The notes beneath the pieces are model-generated. The model had not been told where the DNA came from. It made no database searches and was given only the letters and a program-made list of their open reading frames with translations. The position numbers and the translations under genes were made by a program. Shown here piece by piece: positions 34,560 through 42,479 of a stretch of 64,000 bases of DNA (position 1 is the stretch's first letter; every line of letters starts with the position of its first letter). Origin of the DNA: Klenkia brasiliensis (lineage in GTDB: Bacteria; Actinomycetota; Actinomycetes; Mycobacteriales; Geodermatophilaceae); the NCBI RefSeq assembly GCF_900100695.1, contig NZ_FNCF01000002.1, positions 558,001 to 622,000 of the forward strand, in the 5' to 3' direction.

Positions 34560-34991
34560 GTGACACCCATCCGTCAGGTCGACATCCGTGGCCCGCGCTT
34601 CGCCGCCTGGGTCACCACCGTCGTGCTCGCCGTCGTGCTGCTGACCGGCAGCGGCTGGCTGCTCGCCGCGCAGGCGGTCGTCTTCGCCGTCGGCGCGTTC
34701 GCCGGTCTCCGGTACGCCCCCTACGGCGTGGCGTTCCGCACCCTCGTCGCCCCGCGGCTGGGGCCGGTCCGCGAGACCGAGGACGAGGCGCCGCCGCGCT
34801 TCGCCCAGCTCGTCGGGTTCGGCTTCGCCCTCGTGGGCACCCTCGGCTACCTGACCGGCGCGCCGGTCGTGGGCGCCGTCGCGACCGGGCTGGCCCTCGT
34901 GGCCGCCCTGCTCAACGCGGCCGTGGGCTTCTGCCTCGGCTGCGAGCTGTACCTGATCGTCCGGCGGGCCCGTCCCGCCCGTTCCCACTGA
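34560..34991 (+). CDS. DUF4395 membrane protein
   Basis: A 143-residue protein with four hydrophobic helices in two pairs around a polar centre (RLGPVRETEDEAPPRFAQ). The last helix contains GFCLGCELY, whose two cysteines are a family hallmark and might be redox-active or carry sulfur. DUF4395 genes commonly precede rhodaneses. GTG 34560 follows GGAAGG, the site predicted to be masked by the attenuator. It is the first gene of the sulfur operon. Confidence 0.88.
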   Translation: MTPIRQVDIRGPRFAAWVTTVVLAVVLLTGSGWLLAAQAVVFAVGAFAGLRYAPYGVAFRTLVAPRLGPVRETEDEAPPRFAQLVGFGFALVGTLGYLTGAPVVGAVATGLALVAALLNAAVGFCLGCELYLIVRRARPARSH

Positions 34992-35016
34992 CCCCCACCC
35001 GCAGGAGGAGAAACCC

Positions 35017-35850
35017 ATGAGCCGCAGCGACGTGCTCGTCAGCGCCGACTGGGCCCAGGAGCACCTGGGCGACGCCGGCCTGGTCTTCGTCGAGGTCGAC
35101 GAGGACACCAGCGCCTACGACAAGGGCCACCTCGAGGGTGCGGTGAAGCTGGACTGGAAGACCGACCTCCAGGACCCGCTGCGCCGCGACTTCGTGGACA
35201 AGGAGCAGTTCGAGCAGCTGCTGTCGGCCAAGGGCATCTCGAACGACGACACCGTCGTGCTCTACGGCGGCAACAACAACTGGTTCGCCGCCTACGCCTA
35301 CTGGTACTTCAAGCTCTACGGCCACGACGCGGTCAAGCTCGTCGACGGCGGCCGCAAGAAGTGGGAGCTGGACAGCCGTCCGCTCTCCGACGCCGAGGTC
35401 ACCCGCCCGGCCACGCAGTACACGGCCAAGGAGCCCGACACCTCCATCCGCGCCTTCCGCGACGAGGTCGTGGCCGCCATCGACACCAAGAACCTGGTCG
35501 ACGTGCGCAGCCCCGACGAGTTCGCCGGCAAGCTGGTCGCCCCCGCGCACCTGCCGCAGGAGGGCGCGCAGCGCCCCGGCCACATCCCCTCGGCGGTCAA
35601 CGTGCCGTGGAGCAAGGCCGCGAACGAGGACGGCACCTTCAAGAGCGACGAGGAGCTGGCCGCGCTCTACGCCGACGCCGGCCTGGACGACGGCAAGGCC
35701 ACCATCGCCTACTGCCGCATCGGCGAGCGCTCCTCGCACACCTGGTTCGTGCTGCACGAGCTGCTCGGCCACGCCGACGTGAAGAACTACGACGGCTCCT
35801 GGACCGAGTACGGCTCGCTGGTCGGCGTCCCGATCGCCAAGGGCGCCTGA
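35017..35850 (+). CDS. Thiosulfate sulfurtransferase (CysA/SseA-type rhodanese)
   Basis: A 277-residue two-domain rhodanese that moves sulfane sulfur from thiosulfate or mercaptopyruvate to acceptors. The inactive N-terminal domain has HLEGAVKLDWKTDLQ. The active C-terminal domain has VDVRSPDEF, GHIPSAVNVPW and the loop CRIGERSSHTW with catalytic Cys233. This matches mycobacterial CysA2/CysA3. ATG 35017 has a GGAGGAG site. It is the middle gene of the DUF4395-rhodanese-DUF1416 operon. Confidence 0.96.
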   Translation: MSRSDVLVSADWAQEHLGDAGLVFVEVDEDTSAYDKGHLEGAVKLDWKTDLQDPLRRDFVDKEQFEQLLSAKGISNDDTVVLYGGNNNWFAAYAYWYFKLYGHDAVKLVDGGRKKWELDSRPLSDAEVTRPATQYTAKEPDTSIRAFRDEVVAAIDTKNLVDVRSPDEFAGKLVAPAHLPQEGAQRPGHIPSAVNVPWSKAANEDGTFKSDEELAALYADAGLDDGKATIAYCRIGERSSHTWFVLHELLGHADVKNYDGSWTEYGSLVGVPIAKGA

Positions 35851-35851
35851 C

Positions 35852-36145
35852 GTGTGCGGGGCCCCGAAGCAGGGCGGCGCGCTCGCCGGGATCGACCTGT
35901 CCACCCAGACGGTCATCCAGGGCTCGGTGTGGCACGACGGCGCGCCGGTCGCCGGCGCCTACGTGCGGCTGCTGGACGCCACCGACGAGTTCACCGCCGA
36001 GGTGGTGACCTCCCCGGAGGGCGAGTTCCGGTTCTTCGCCGCGCCCGGTGAGTGGAAGCTGCGCTCACTGGCCCCGGTCGGCCGGGCGGAGCGGGTGCTC
36101 TCGGCCGAGGTCGGGCTGAACGAGACCACCCTCGCCATCGCCTGA
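35852..36145 (+). CDS. DUF1416 (SseC-like) protein
   Basis: A 97-residue protein starting VCGAPKQGGALAGIDLSTQTVIQG. It is a small beta-sandwich resembling prealbumin-like domains (GAPVAGAYVRLLD, GEFRFFAAPGEWKLR). It always accompanies CysA-type sulfurtransferases in actinobacteria as SseC, whose exact role in sulfur transfer is not known. The N-terminal cysteine (Cys2) is conserved in the family as I recall. GTG 35852 lies one base after the rhodanese stop. Confidence 0.92.
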   Translation: MCGAPKQGGALAGIDLSTQTVIQGSVWHDGAPVAGAYVRLLDATDEFTAEVVTSPEGEFRFFAAPGEWKLRSLAPVGRAERVLSAEVGLNETTLAIA

Positions 36146-36157
36146 GGCACGGCACGT

Positions 36158-36192
36158 CGGAGGCCCGGGACCCCTGCGGTCCCGGGCCTCCG
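36158..36192. terminator. Bidirectional terminator, sulfur operon / TetR gene
   Basis: A perfect 15-base inverted repeat (36158-36172 and 36178-36192) with loop CCTGC lies between the convergent DUF1416 and TetR genes. Confidence 0.88.
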
Positions 36193-36198
36193 CTGCGT

Positions 36199-36876
36199 CT
36201 AGAGGCCCAGCAGGTCGGCCAGCTCGCCCACCTGCTCGGTGAAGAAGGCGTCGGCGTCGGCGACCGTGCCCTCGAAGTGCCCGAACAGCTCGAAGCTGAC
36301 CATCCCGAACAGCGAGCTCCACACCAGCAGCGCCCGGGAGCGGACCCCGTCGTCCAGTGCCTCGTGCTCCCCGCCCAGCACCGCCGCCGCGGCGGGCAGG
36401 ACCAGGGCCGTCCGCCGTCCCTCGGCCGGGGGCAGCAGGCCCGCCCGGGCCGCGTCGCCCAGGACGCCGCCGAGGACCGCACCCACCCGGGTCGCCGCCG
36501 GCACCGTGTCGGCCGGCGCGGCGTAGCCCGGCACGGGCGAGCCGTAGAGCAGGGCGTACTCGTGCGGGTGCGCCCGCGCCCAGGCCCGGACGGCGGCGCA
36601 CACCGCGTGCCACCGGGCCCGGGGCTGCGCGGCGGGGTCGTCGGCCGCCTCGGCCGCGGCGCCCAGGGCGTCGTAGCCCTCGACGATCAACCGGGTGAGC
36701 AGGTCGTCGCGGCTGGGGAAGTAGCGGTACAGCGCGGACGACGCCAGGCCCAGGTCGCGGGCCACCGCCCGCAGCGACAGGCCCGCGGCGCCGACGGTGG
36801 CCAGCTGGCCGCGGGCGGACCCCAGGATCTCCTCGGTCAGCGCGGCCCGTGCGCGCTCCCTCGCGGTGCTCACCAC
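36199..36876 (-). CDS. TetR-family repressor
   Basis: A 225-residue regulator. The N-terminal helix-turn-helix includes LSLRAVARDLGLASSALYRYFPSRDDLL (about residues 33-61), followed by a helical ligand-binding domain of the type with a C-terminal WHG-like region. Start GTG 36876 or GTG 36873. It is divergent from the epimerase-like gene with 116 bases between, which hold several matching dyads. It most likely represses itself and that gene. Confidence 0.92.
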   Translation of the reverse strand: MVSTARERARAALTEEILGSARGQLATVGAAGLSLRAVARDLGLASSALYRYFPSRDDLLTRLIVEGYDALGAAAEAADDPAAQPRARWHAVCAAVRAWARAHPHEYALLYGSPVPGYAAPADTVPAATRVGAVLGGVLGDAARAGLLPPAEGRRTALVLPAAAAVLGGEHEALDDGVRSRALLVWSSLFGMVSFELFGHFEGTVADADAFFTEQVGELADLLGL

Positions 36877-36904
36877 ACCTGGACGGTAACACCGCTCGCG
36901 ATCG

Positions 36905-36973
36905 AGAGCACTGCTCTTGACAACCGAGAGCGGTGCGCTGCACGGTGTCCGCGGAACGAGAGCACCGCTCTCG
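36905..36973. promoter_or_regulatory. TetR operator cluster (GAGAGCA-type dyads)
   Basis: Two clear dyads share one consensus: AGAGCACTGCTCT (36905-36917) and CGAGAGCACCGCTCTCG (36957-36973). A weaker third copy, AGAGCGGTGCGCT, lies at 36927-36939. They fill the divergent region between the TetR gene and the epimerase-like gene, so the repressor probably controls both. Confidence 0.8.
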
Positions 36974-36992
36974 TCGAGCCGAGGGAGTCGTC

Positions 36993-37910
36993 GTGGGACT
37001 GCACGTGGTCGTGGGCAAGGGACCGGTGGGCACCGCCACCGCGCAGGAGCTGGTGCGCGCCGGGCACCGGGTGCGGGTGCTGTCCCGCAGCGGCGGGACG
37101 TCGACCGCCGACGTCGAGCACCGCGCGGTGGACGCCGCCGACGCCGACGCGCTGGCGGCCGCGGCCCGGGGCGCGGACGCGCTGGTCAACGCGGTGAACC
37201 CCGCCTACTCCCGGTGGGCCAGCGACTGGCCGCCGATGGCGGCGGCGATGCTGGAGGCGGCCACCCGCACCGGCGCGGTGCTGGTCGCGATGGGCAACCT
37301 CTACGTGCACGGCCGCCCGACCGGCCCGATGACCGCGGCGACCCCGCTGGCGGCCACCGACACCAAGGGCCGGGTCCGGGCGCGGGTGTGGACCGACATG
37401 CTCGCCGCGCACGAGGCCGGCCGGGTACGGGTCGTCGAGGCCCGCGCGTCGGACTTCGTCGGCCCCACCGTGCCGGTCGAGCACTCCCACGTCACCCGGC
37501 AGCTGGCCACCCTGCGCCGTGGCCGCCGGGCCTGGGTGATCGGCGACCCGGACGCGCTGCACAGCTGGGCCCACCTGCCCGACGTCGGCCGGGTGCTGGC
37601 CGCGCTGGCCACCACGCCCGCCACCTGGGGCCGGCCGTGGATCGTGCCGAGCAGCCAGCCCCGCAGCCAGCGGCAGGTGCTCACCGACCTCGCCGCCGCG
37701 ATGGGCGCCCGCCCCGCCCGGGTGTCGGGCCTGCCCTGGCCGGTGGTGACCGCGCTGGGGGCGGTGTCCCCGCAGCTGCGCGAGGTCGCCGCCATCCGGC
37801 ACCAGTGGGACGCCGACTTCGTGGTCGACGGCTCGGAGACCCTGCGCGAGCTGGGCACCGAGCCGACGCCGTGGGACGAGGTCTGCCGGGCCACCGCCGC
37901 CGCGGCCTGA
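36993..37910 (+). CDS. NAD(P)-dependent epimerase/dehydratase-like protein
   Basis: A 305-residue atypical short-chain (extended SDR) protein. The Rossmann motif VVVGKGPVGTATAQEL is at residue 5, followed by NAVNP and GNLYVHGRPTG. No canonical YxxxK pair is obvious, although the region NLYVHG aligns where it is expected, so it may act as a reductase or only as a nucleotide-binding sensor. GTG 36993 follows GAGGGAG. It lies directly behind the TetR operators, and substrate induction is inferred. Confidence 0.85.
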   Translation: MGLHVVVGKGPVGTATAQELVRAGHRVRVLSRSGGTSTADVEHRAVDAADADALAAAARGADALVNAVNPAYSRWASDWPPMAAAMLEAATRTGAVLVAMGNLYVHGRPTGPMTAATPLAATDTKGRVRARVWTDMLAAHEAGRVRVVEARASDFVGPTVPVEHSHVTRQLATLRRGRRAWVIGDPDALHSWAHLPDVGRVLAALATTPATWGRPWIVPSSQPRSQRQVLTDLAAAMGARPARVSGLPWPVVTALGAVSPQLREVAAIRHQWDADFVVDGSETLRELGTEPTPWDEVCRATAAAA

Positions 37911-37925
37911 CCGGCCGGCCGCGAT

Positions 37926-37931
37926 TACGGT
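37926..37931 (+). promoter_or_regulatory. TACGGT -10 element (leaderless) before the mini membrane protein
   Basis: TACGGT ends six bases before ATG 37938, so transcription likely begins at the start codon. It would drive the 37938-40344 unit. Confidence 0.55.
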
Positions 37932-37937
37932 GGCGGC

Positions 37938-38051
37938 ATGGGTCTGGTCACCGCCTGGGTTCTCGTCGCCCTGGCCGTCCTCGCCGCGCTGTGGTGCGCG
38001 ACGGGCGCGGTCAGGCTGACCCGTCGCGAGCGCAGCGGGGGTGCGCGATGA
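37938..38051 (+). CDS. 37-residue single-span membrane protein
   Basis: The short ORF encodes MGLVTAWVLVALAVLAALWC followed by a basic tail (ATGAVRLTRRERSGGAR), a one-helix membrane peptide. It is supported by the leaderless -10 element six bases upstream and by the ATGA overlap with the nitrobindin-like gene at 38048. No family recognised. It may mainly couple translation to the next gene or act as a small membrane partner. Confidence 0.6.
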   Translation: MGLVTAWVLVALAVLAALWCATGAVRLTRRERSGGAR

Positions 38052-38632
38052 CCGACGCGGGGGGCACCCCGACCCCCGAGGGCCTGCCCACGCAGCCGGC
38101 TGCGGGCCGCACCGAGCTGCCGGTCGAGGAGACCACCGACGTCCGCACCGGTCCCGAGGTCGCCCACGAGCTGCTGTCGGTGCTGCCGCTGCTGGGGGAG
38201 TGGCACGGCGAGGGCCAGGCGGCGGGCGCCCAGGGCGACCACCGGTTCGGCCAGTGGGTGCGCTTCGCCCACGACGGCAGGGACTTCCTGGCCTACGAGT
38301 CGCGCACCTGGCGGATCGGCGAGGACGGCCGGCCCGCCGGCCCGGACACCCGGGAGTCCGGCTTCTGGCGCCCGCGCGGCGAGGAGGAGGTCGAGCTGCT
38401 CACCGCCTCGCCCGACGGCCTGGTCGAGATCTACGTCGGCCGGGCCCGGACGACGACCAGCTGGGAGCTGACCAGCGACGTCCTCGCCCGCACCCCCGAC
38501 CACCCGGACACCACGAAGGCCGCCCGGCTCTACGGCATCGTCGAGGGCGCGCTGATGTACGCCGTCGACCGCGCCGGTGCCGACGGCCGGCTGCGCCCGG
38601 TCATGTCCGCCCGCCTGGAGAGGATCCGATGA
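38048..38632 (+). CDS. Nitrobindin-like beta-barrel (FABP/DUF1794), heme ligand absent
   Basis: A 194-residue protein with a 35-residue polar start and a ten-stranded barrel. The family motif GxWxGxG is GEWHGEG (50-56), and the usual FGQWVRFAHDGRDFLAYES, RESGFWRP and ARLYGIVEGALMYAVDRA segments follow. Heme-binding nitrobindins carry a histidine in the C-terminal P-H-L segment. Here the equivalent is RPVMSARLERIR, with Val185 and Met186. It may bind another ligand. The syntenic mycobacterial gene is Rv0813c. Overlaps on both sides are four bases. Confidence 0.88.
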   Translation: MTDAGGTPTPEGLPTQPAAGRTELPVEETTDVRTGPEVAHELLSVLPLLGEWHGEGQAAGAQGDHRFGQWVRFAHDGRDFLAYESRTWRIGEDGRPAGPDTRESGFWRPRGEEEVELLTASPDGLVEIYVGRARTTTSWELTSDVLARTPDHPDTTKAARLYGIVEGALMYAVDRAGADGRLRPVMSARLERIR

Positions 38633-40344
38633 CCACCACGCAGGGACCGACCCGCCCGACCACCCCGCGCCAGGTCGCCGACGCCTACGTCGACGCCCTC
38701 TGCGACCTCGACCCGATCGCCGGCACGGCGCTGGGCACCCGGCCCGGCGACGACCGGCTGCCCGACCTGTCCCCGGCCGGCCTGGAGGCCTCGGCCCGCC
38801 TCGAGCGCGACACCCTCGCCGAGCTGGACCGCGTGCTCGCCGAGGACCCGGCGCTGGCCGAGGACCCGGTCGAGCTCCGCTGCGCCCGGCTGCTGCGCGA
38901 GCGGCTGACCGCCTCGCTGGACCTGCACGAGGCCGGCGAGGGCCTGCGCGAGCTGTCCAACCTGTTCTCCCCGGTGCACTCCGTGCGCCAGGTCTTCTCG
39001 ATGATGCCGCTGGCCAGCACCGAGGACTGGGCCGTGCTGGGCCGCCGGCTGGCCCGGGTGCCCGAGGCCTACCGCGGCTACCTGGCCACCCTCACCGAGG
39101 GCGCCTCGCAGGGCCTGTTCGCCGCCCCCCGCCAGGTCGAGACCGTCATCGGCCAGCTCGGCGAGTGGCTGGCCGGCCCCTACTTCGCCGGGGTCGTCGC
39201 GGGCGGCCCCGACGAGCTGCGCACCGAGCTGGACGACGCCGCGGCCGCCGCCGACGCCGCCGTGGCGGAGGTGCGCGACTTCCTGCGCGACACCTACCTG
39301 CCGCAGGCCCAGGGCACCCCCGACGCGGTCGGCCGGGAGCGCTACGCCCGCTTCGCCCGCCGCTGGAACGGCAGCGACCTGGGTGCGGGCACCGGCCTGG
39401 AGGACGCCTACGCCTGGGGCTGGGCCGAGCACCGCCGGATCCGCGAGGAGCAGCGGTCCGCCGCCGAGCTGGTCCGGGCGGGGGCCACCCCGATGGAGGC
39501 CATGCGCTGGCTCGGCGAGCACGGCGAGGCCGTGGACGGCGTGGAGGAGATCCGGCAGCGGCTGCAGGCGATGATGGACGAGGCCGTCGCCGCCCTGGAC
39601 GGCACCCACTTCGACATCGCCGACCCCATCAAGCGCGTCGAGGCGATGATCGCCCCGCCCGGCAGCGCCGCCGCGCCGTACTACACCCGGCCGTCGCTGG
39701 ACTTCTCCCGGCCCGGCCGCACGTGGCTGCCCACGCTGGGCAAGGACCGCTTCCCGCTGTGGGACCTGGTCTCGACCTGGTACCACGAGGGCGTCCCCGG
39801 CCACCACCTGCAGCTGGCCCAGTGGGCCTACGTCTCCGGCGACCTGTCGGTCTTCCAGACCGCCGTCGGCGGGGTCAGCGCCAACCTCGAGGGCTGGGCG
39901 CTGTACGCCGAGCGGCTGATGGACGAGCTGGGCTTCCTGACCGACCCCGGCGCCCGGCTGGGCTACCTGGACGCCCAGCAGATGCGCGCGGTCCGGGTGG
40001 TCGTCGACATCGGCATGCACCTGGAGCTGCCGATCCCCGACGACGCCGACGGCGCGCTCGAGGGCCACCGTGGCGAGCCCTGGACCCCCGAGCTGGCCCG
40101 GGCGTTCTTCGGCGAGTACTGCGGCCGGGACAGCGACTTCCTGGACAGCGAGCTGGTGCGGTACCTGGGCATGCCCGGGCAGGCGATCAGCTACAAGCTG
40201 GGGGAGCGGGCCTGGCTGGAGGGCCGGGAGGCCGCCCGCGCGGCGAGGGGCGACGCCTTCGACCTCAAGGCCTGGCACATGGCCGCGCTCTCGCAGGGCA
40301 GCCTGGGCCTCGACGACCTGGTGGACGAGCTCAGCCGGCTGTAG
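38629..40344 (+). CDS. DUF885 putative zinc metallopeptidase
   Basis: A 571-residue mostly helical protein of the DUF885 family, related to gluzincin peptidases. The zinc motif is HEGVPGHHLQ near residue 388, with a further EGWALYAERLMDELG glutamate helix downstream. Substrate unknown, cytosolic by sequence. ATG 38629 overlaps the nitrobindin-like stop (ATGA). Its 3' end overlaps the convergent small membrane gene by 14 bases. Confidence 0.9.
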   Translation: MTTTQGPTRPTTPRQVADAYVDALCDLDPIAGTALGTRPGDDRLPDLSPAGLEASARLERDTLAELDRVLAEDPALAEDPVELRCARLLRERLTASLDLHEAGEGLRELSNLFSPVHSVRQVFSMMPLASTEDWAVLGRRLARVPEAYRGYLATLTEGASQGLFAAPRQVETVIGQLGEWLAGPYFAGVVAGGPDELRTELDDAAAAADAAVAEVRDFLRDTYLPQAQGTPDAVGRERYARFARRWNGSDLGAGTGLEDAYAWGWAEHRRIREEQRSAAELVRAGATPMEAMRWLGEHGEAVDGVEEIRQRLQAMMDEAVAALDGTHFDIADPIKRVEAMIAPPGSAAAPYYTRPSLDFSRPGRTWLPTLGKDRFPLWDLVSTWYHEGVPGHHLQLAQWAYVSGDLSVFQTAVGGVSANLEGWALYAERLMDELGFLTDPGARLGYLDAQQMRAVRVVVDIGMHLELPIPDDADGALEGHRGEPWTPELARAFFGEYCGRDSDFLDSELVRYLGMPGQAISYKLGERAWLEGREAARAARGDAFDLKAWHMAALSQGSLGLDDLVDELSRL

Positions 40345-40714
40345 GTCGCAGGGCGGCCGCGGCCGTGCCGTCCAGGGCGAGGAGGAAGGCGCCCTGGACC
40401 AGCACGGCCGCGCCGTCGCCGCGCCAGCGGTCGCCGCGGAGCAGGGCCGCCCCGGCGACCAGGTAGCCGACGTCCAGCCCGGCGTTGACCAGCAGGACCC
40501 TCCGCAGCCGCGCCGGGTCGGTCGGCCCGCGCCGTCGGCGGTTGCGCGCCCCCGCCGCCGCGATCACCCCGTCGACGGCACCCCAGCCCGCGGTCTGCCG
40601 GCCGAACGCCCGGGTCGCCGGCCGGGCGGCGAGCACCCCGCCGAGGACGACGGAGCCGGCGGCCCAGGCGCCCAGCACGGTGGTCAGCCGGGTCTCGACG
40701 GTGGCGGGGTCCAT
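40331..40714 (-). CDS. Small membrane protein, DUF6992-like
   Basis: A 127-residue protein with about four hydrophobic helices and the segment FGRQTAGWGAVDGVIAAAGA, which resembles the DUF6992 family (my recollection). A basic loop RNRRRRGPTDPARLRR separates the pairs. ATG 40714 is only 27 bases from the divergent gene at 40742. Function unknown. Confidence 0.7.
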   Translation of the reverse strand: MDPATVETRLTTVLGAWAAGSVVLGGVLAARPATRAFGRQTAGWGAVDGVIAAAGARNRRRRGPTDPARLRRVLLVNAGLDVGYLVAGAALLRGDRWRGDGAAVLVQGAFLLALDGTAAAALRPTAG

Positions 40715-40728
40715 GCCGGCGATCGTCC

Positions 40729-40734
40729 TACAGT
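40729..40734 (+). promoter_or_regulatory. TACAGT -10 element (leaderless)
   Basis: TACAGT ends seven bases before GTG 40742 and supports that start for the hypothetical gene. Confidence 0.55.
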
Positions 40735-40741
40735 GCCGGGT

Positions 40742-41377
40742 GTGGAGCTCGCCGTCGCCGACCTGCCCCCGCTCGACGTGCTGCGCGGCCGGTGGGCGGC
40801 GGCCGCGGCGGTCGTCGCCGCACTCGGCTTCCCCGAGGCCGCGCACGCCCGGGACGCCGGGTCCTGGCGGTGGGACGACGGCGGCGGCAACTGGGCCGAG
40901 GTCGCCCTGCTGGACGCCGACCGGGCCGTGCTGCTCGGCTGGGACCGCACCGCCCGCGGGTCGCTGTCCCGCCGGCCGGACGGCGAACCCACCGGCGAGC
41001 TGCTGACCGGCGCCCCCGACTGGTGGGCGGAGCCGCTGCGCGGGCGGACCGAGGACGTCGCCTTCGTGCTGGGCTGGTCGGCGGGCCGCTGGGAGCGGGT
41101 GCCCGCCGACCTGGAGCCCGGTCTGCGCGGCGGCGGGCTGGCCGGCCTGCCGGTGGACGCCGAGCAGCTCTACGGGATGGTCGACTCCTACGTCGAGGGC
41201 GTCTCCGACGACCAGGGCCTCGGTGACTGGCGCACGCCGTGGCCGGCGGTGGCCGCGCTGGGGCAGGCCGGGCCCGACCTCACCGTGCAGCAGCTGGCCG
41301 ACGTCCTCGGCCCGCTGCGCGCCGACCTGCCCACCGGGGTGGTCGCCGCCCGGCGGTTCAGTCCGGCGGCGGGTTGA
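40742..41377 (+). CDS. Hypothetical protein
   Basis: A 211-residue soluble, Trp-rich protein (SWRWDDGGGNWAEV, WWAEPLRG) with no signal or membrane span. The helical end (LTVQQLADVLGPLRADLP) may be a separate domain. GTG 40742 fits the leaderless -10 at 40729. Its last 20 bases overlap the convergent gene at 41358. I do not recognise the family. Confidence 0.75.
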   Translation: MELAVADLPPLDVLRGRWAAAAAVVAALGFPEAAHARDAGSWRWDDGGGNWAEVALLDADRAVLLGWDRTARGSLSRRPDGEPTGELLTGAPDWWAEPLRGRTEDVAFVLGWSAGRWERVPADLEPGLRGGGLAGLPVDAEQLYGMVDSYVEGVSDDQGLGDWRTPWPAVAALGQAGPDLTVQQLADVLGPLRADLPTGVVAARRFSPAAG

Positions 41378-42068
41378 CGGTGTCGGCGTCGTCGCCCACG
41401 GGCTGGGTGACGGTGGCCGGGACGGACTCCAGCCGGGGGTCGGCGAGCACGTCGGCGACGCAGGCGGCCGACCCCACCAGGTAGGTGCTCACCAGCTCGA
41501 CGTCGGTGGCCACGCACCAGGCCCGGTCGGCCGGCCACCACAGCCCGGCGCTCTGCTCCCACGGCTCGACGGCCATGTTGGCCGCGGCGAGGCCGACCGG
41601 GCCGCGGACCAGCCAGAAGCTGCGGGCGCCGACGGTCAGCCGCGGCTGGGGTGCGGTGATGTAGCCGAACCCGTCCCAGACGCCGAAGAAGCAGTCGTCG
41701 GGGGTGCCGGTGTGCCGGGCGAGCACCTCGGCCAGCGGCCCGGCGACCTGCTCGGGCAGGTGGCCGCGGGCGGGCGCGCCCTCCCAGAGCGGGCTCTGGT
41801 CGGCCTCCTCGTAGAAGTCCAGCGAGCCGGTGATGCCGCCCCACTCCATGAGCGGGTGCGCGGCGGTGCCGTTGGCCGCGGCGACGTCGGCCCAGCGCAC
41901 GTCGACGTCGTCGTCCCCGTCGTACTGCGCGGCCGGGTGCAGCACCCGGGCGGCGGCGGGGAACAGCGGCGGCAGCAGCCCCGCGACGCCCAGACCGGGG
42001 CGGACGGCGTCGGCGACCCACCGACCGGGGGAGACGTCGGCCTCGGGGTCGCGCCCGGCGAACTGCAC
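41358..42068 (-). CDS. Hypothetical protein
   Basis: A 236-residue soluble protein with Trp/Phe-rich blocks such as CFFGVWDGFGYITAP, WLVRGPVGLAA and WWPADRAWCVATD, a pattern I have seen in actinobacterial proteins of unknown function. GTG 42068 gives VQFAGRDPEADVSPG, supported by TAGGCT seven bases upstream. Longer frames reading to 42254 lack such support. It is convergent with the previous hypothetical gene. Confidence 0.75.
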   Translation of the reverse strand: MQFAGRDPEADVSPGRWVADAVRPGLGVAGLLPPLFPAAARVLHPAAQYDGDDDVDVRWADVAAANGTAAHPLMEWGGITGSLDFYEEADQSPLWEGAPARGHLPEQVAGPLAEVLARHTGTPDDCFFGVWDGFGYITAPQPRLTVGARSFWLVRGPVGLAAANMAVEPWEQSAGLWWPADRAWCVATDVELVSTYLVGSAACVADVLADPRLESVPATVTQPVGDDADTVNPPPD

Positions 42069-42479
42069 GGGGACCAGCCTAGAGAAGCTCGACCGGGTCG
42101 GGGAACGGACAACCCCCGGGCTGCTCCGCCATCCCCGCCGGCTCGATGAGCACTTGTGGCGGGGGGCGGGCCGACTGGACTGGGTCGGCGGCCCGGGGGT
42201 CGGGTGAACTGTCCGGTTCTCGCTCGCCGCCGTACGACGGACGGGCGATGCCACACGCGTCAGTCCGGCTTGATCCGGCGCTGAGCGGGCGGCCCATCTG
42301 GACGGCGGCTAGCGGACAGCCACCTCACGAGTCCTGAACGACATCAATTGTTCGGACCACCTCCTCTCCCGTGTACGGCCACGGTACGACCGTTCCAACG
42401 GTCCCCGCAACGCCCTTTTCCCACGGCTTCCCGGCGGTGGTCAGGTGTGCACGACCCGGTCGTGGGACACCCCTGCACG
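42069..42479. other. 411-base intergenic region with a lower-GC core
   Basis: No convincing gene or RNA is seen here. About 42330-42415 is less G+C-rich than its surroundings and includes CATCAATTGTTCGG and a GACCGTTCCAACGGTC dyad (42388-42403) followed by CCCTTTT, faintly like a small-RNA terminator. Short ORFs in it have poor codon use. Confidence 0.4.
42076..42081 (-). promoter_or_regulatory. TAGGCT -10 element (leaderless)
   Basis: On the reverse strand TAGGCT lies seven bases before GTG 42068, fixing that start. Confidence 0.55.

Noticed and set aside
42146-42337. 63-residue + strand ORF in the intergenic gap
   Set aside because: Poor codon bias, no ribosome site or -10 element, and no recognisable sequence.
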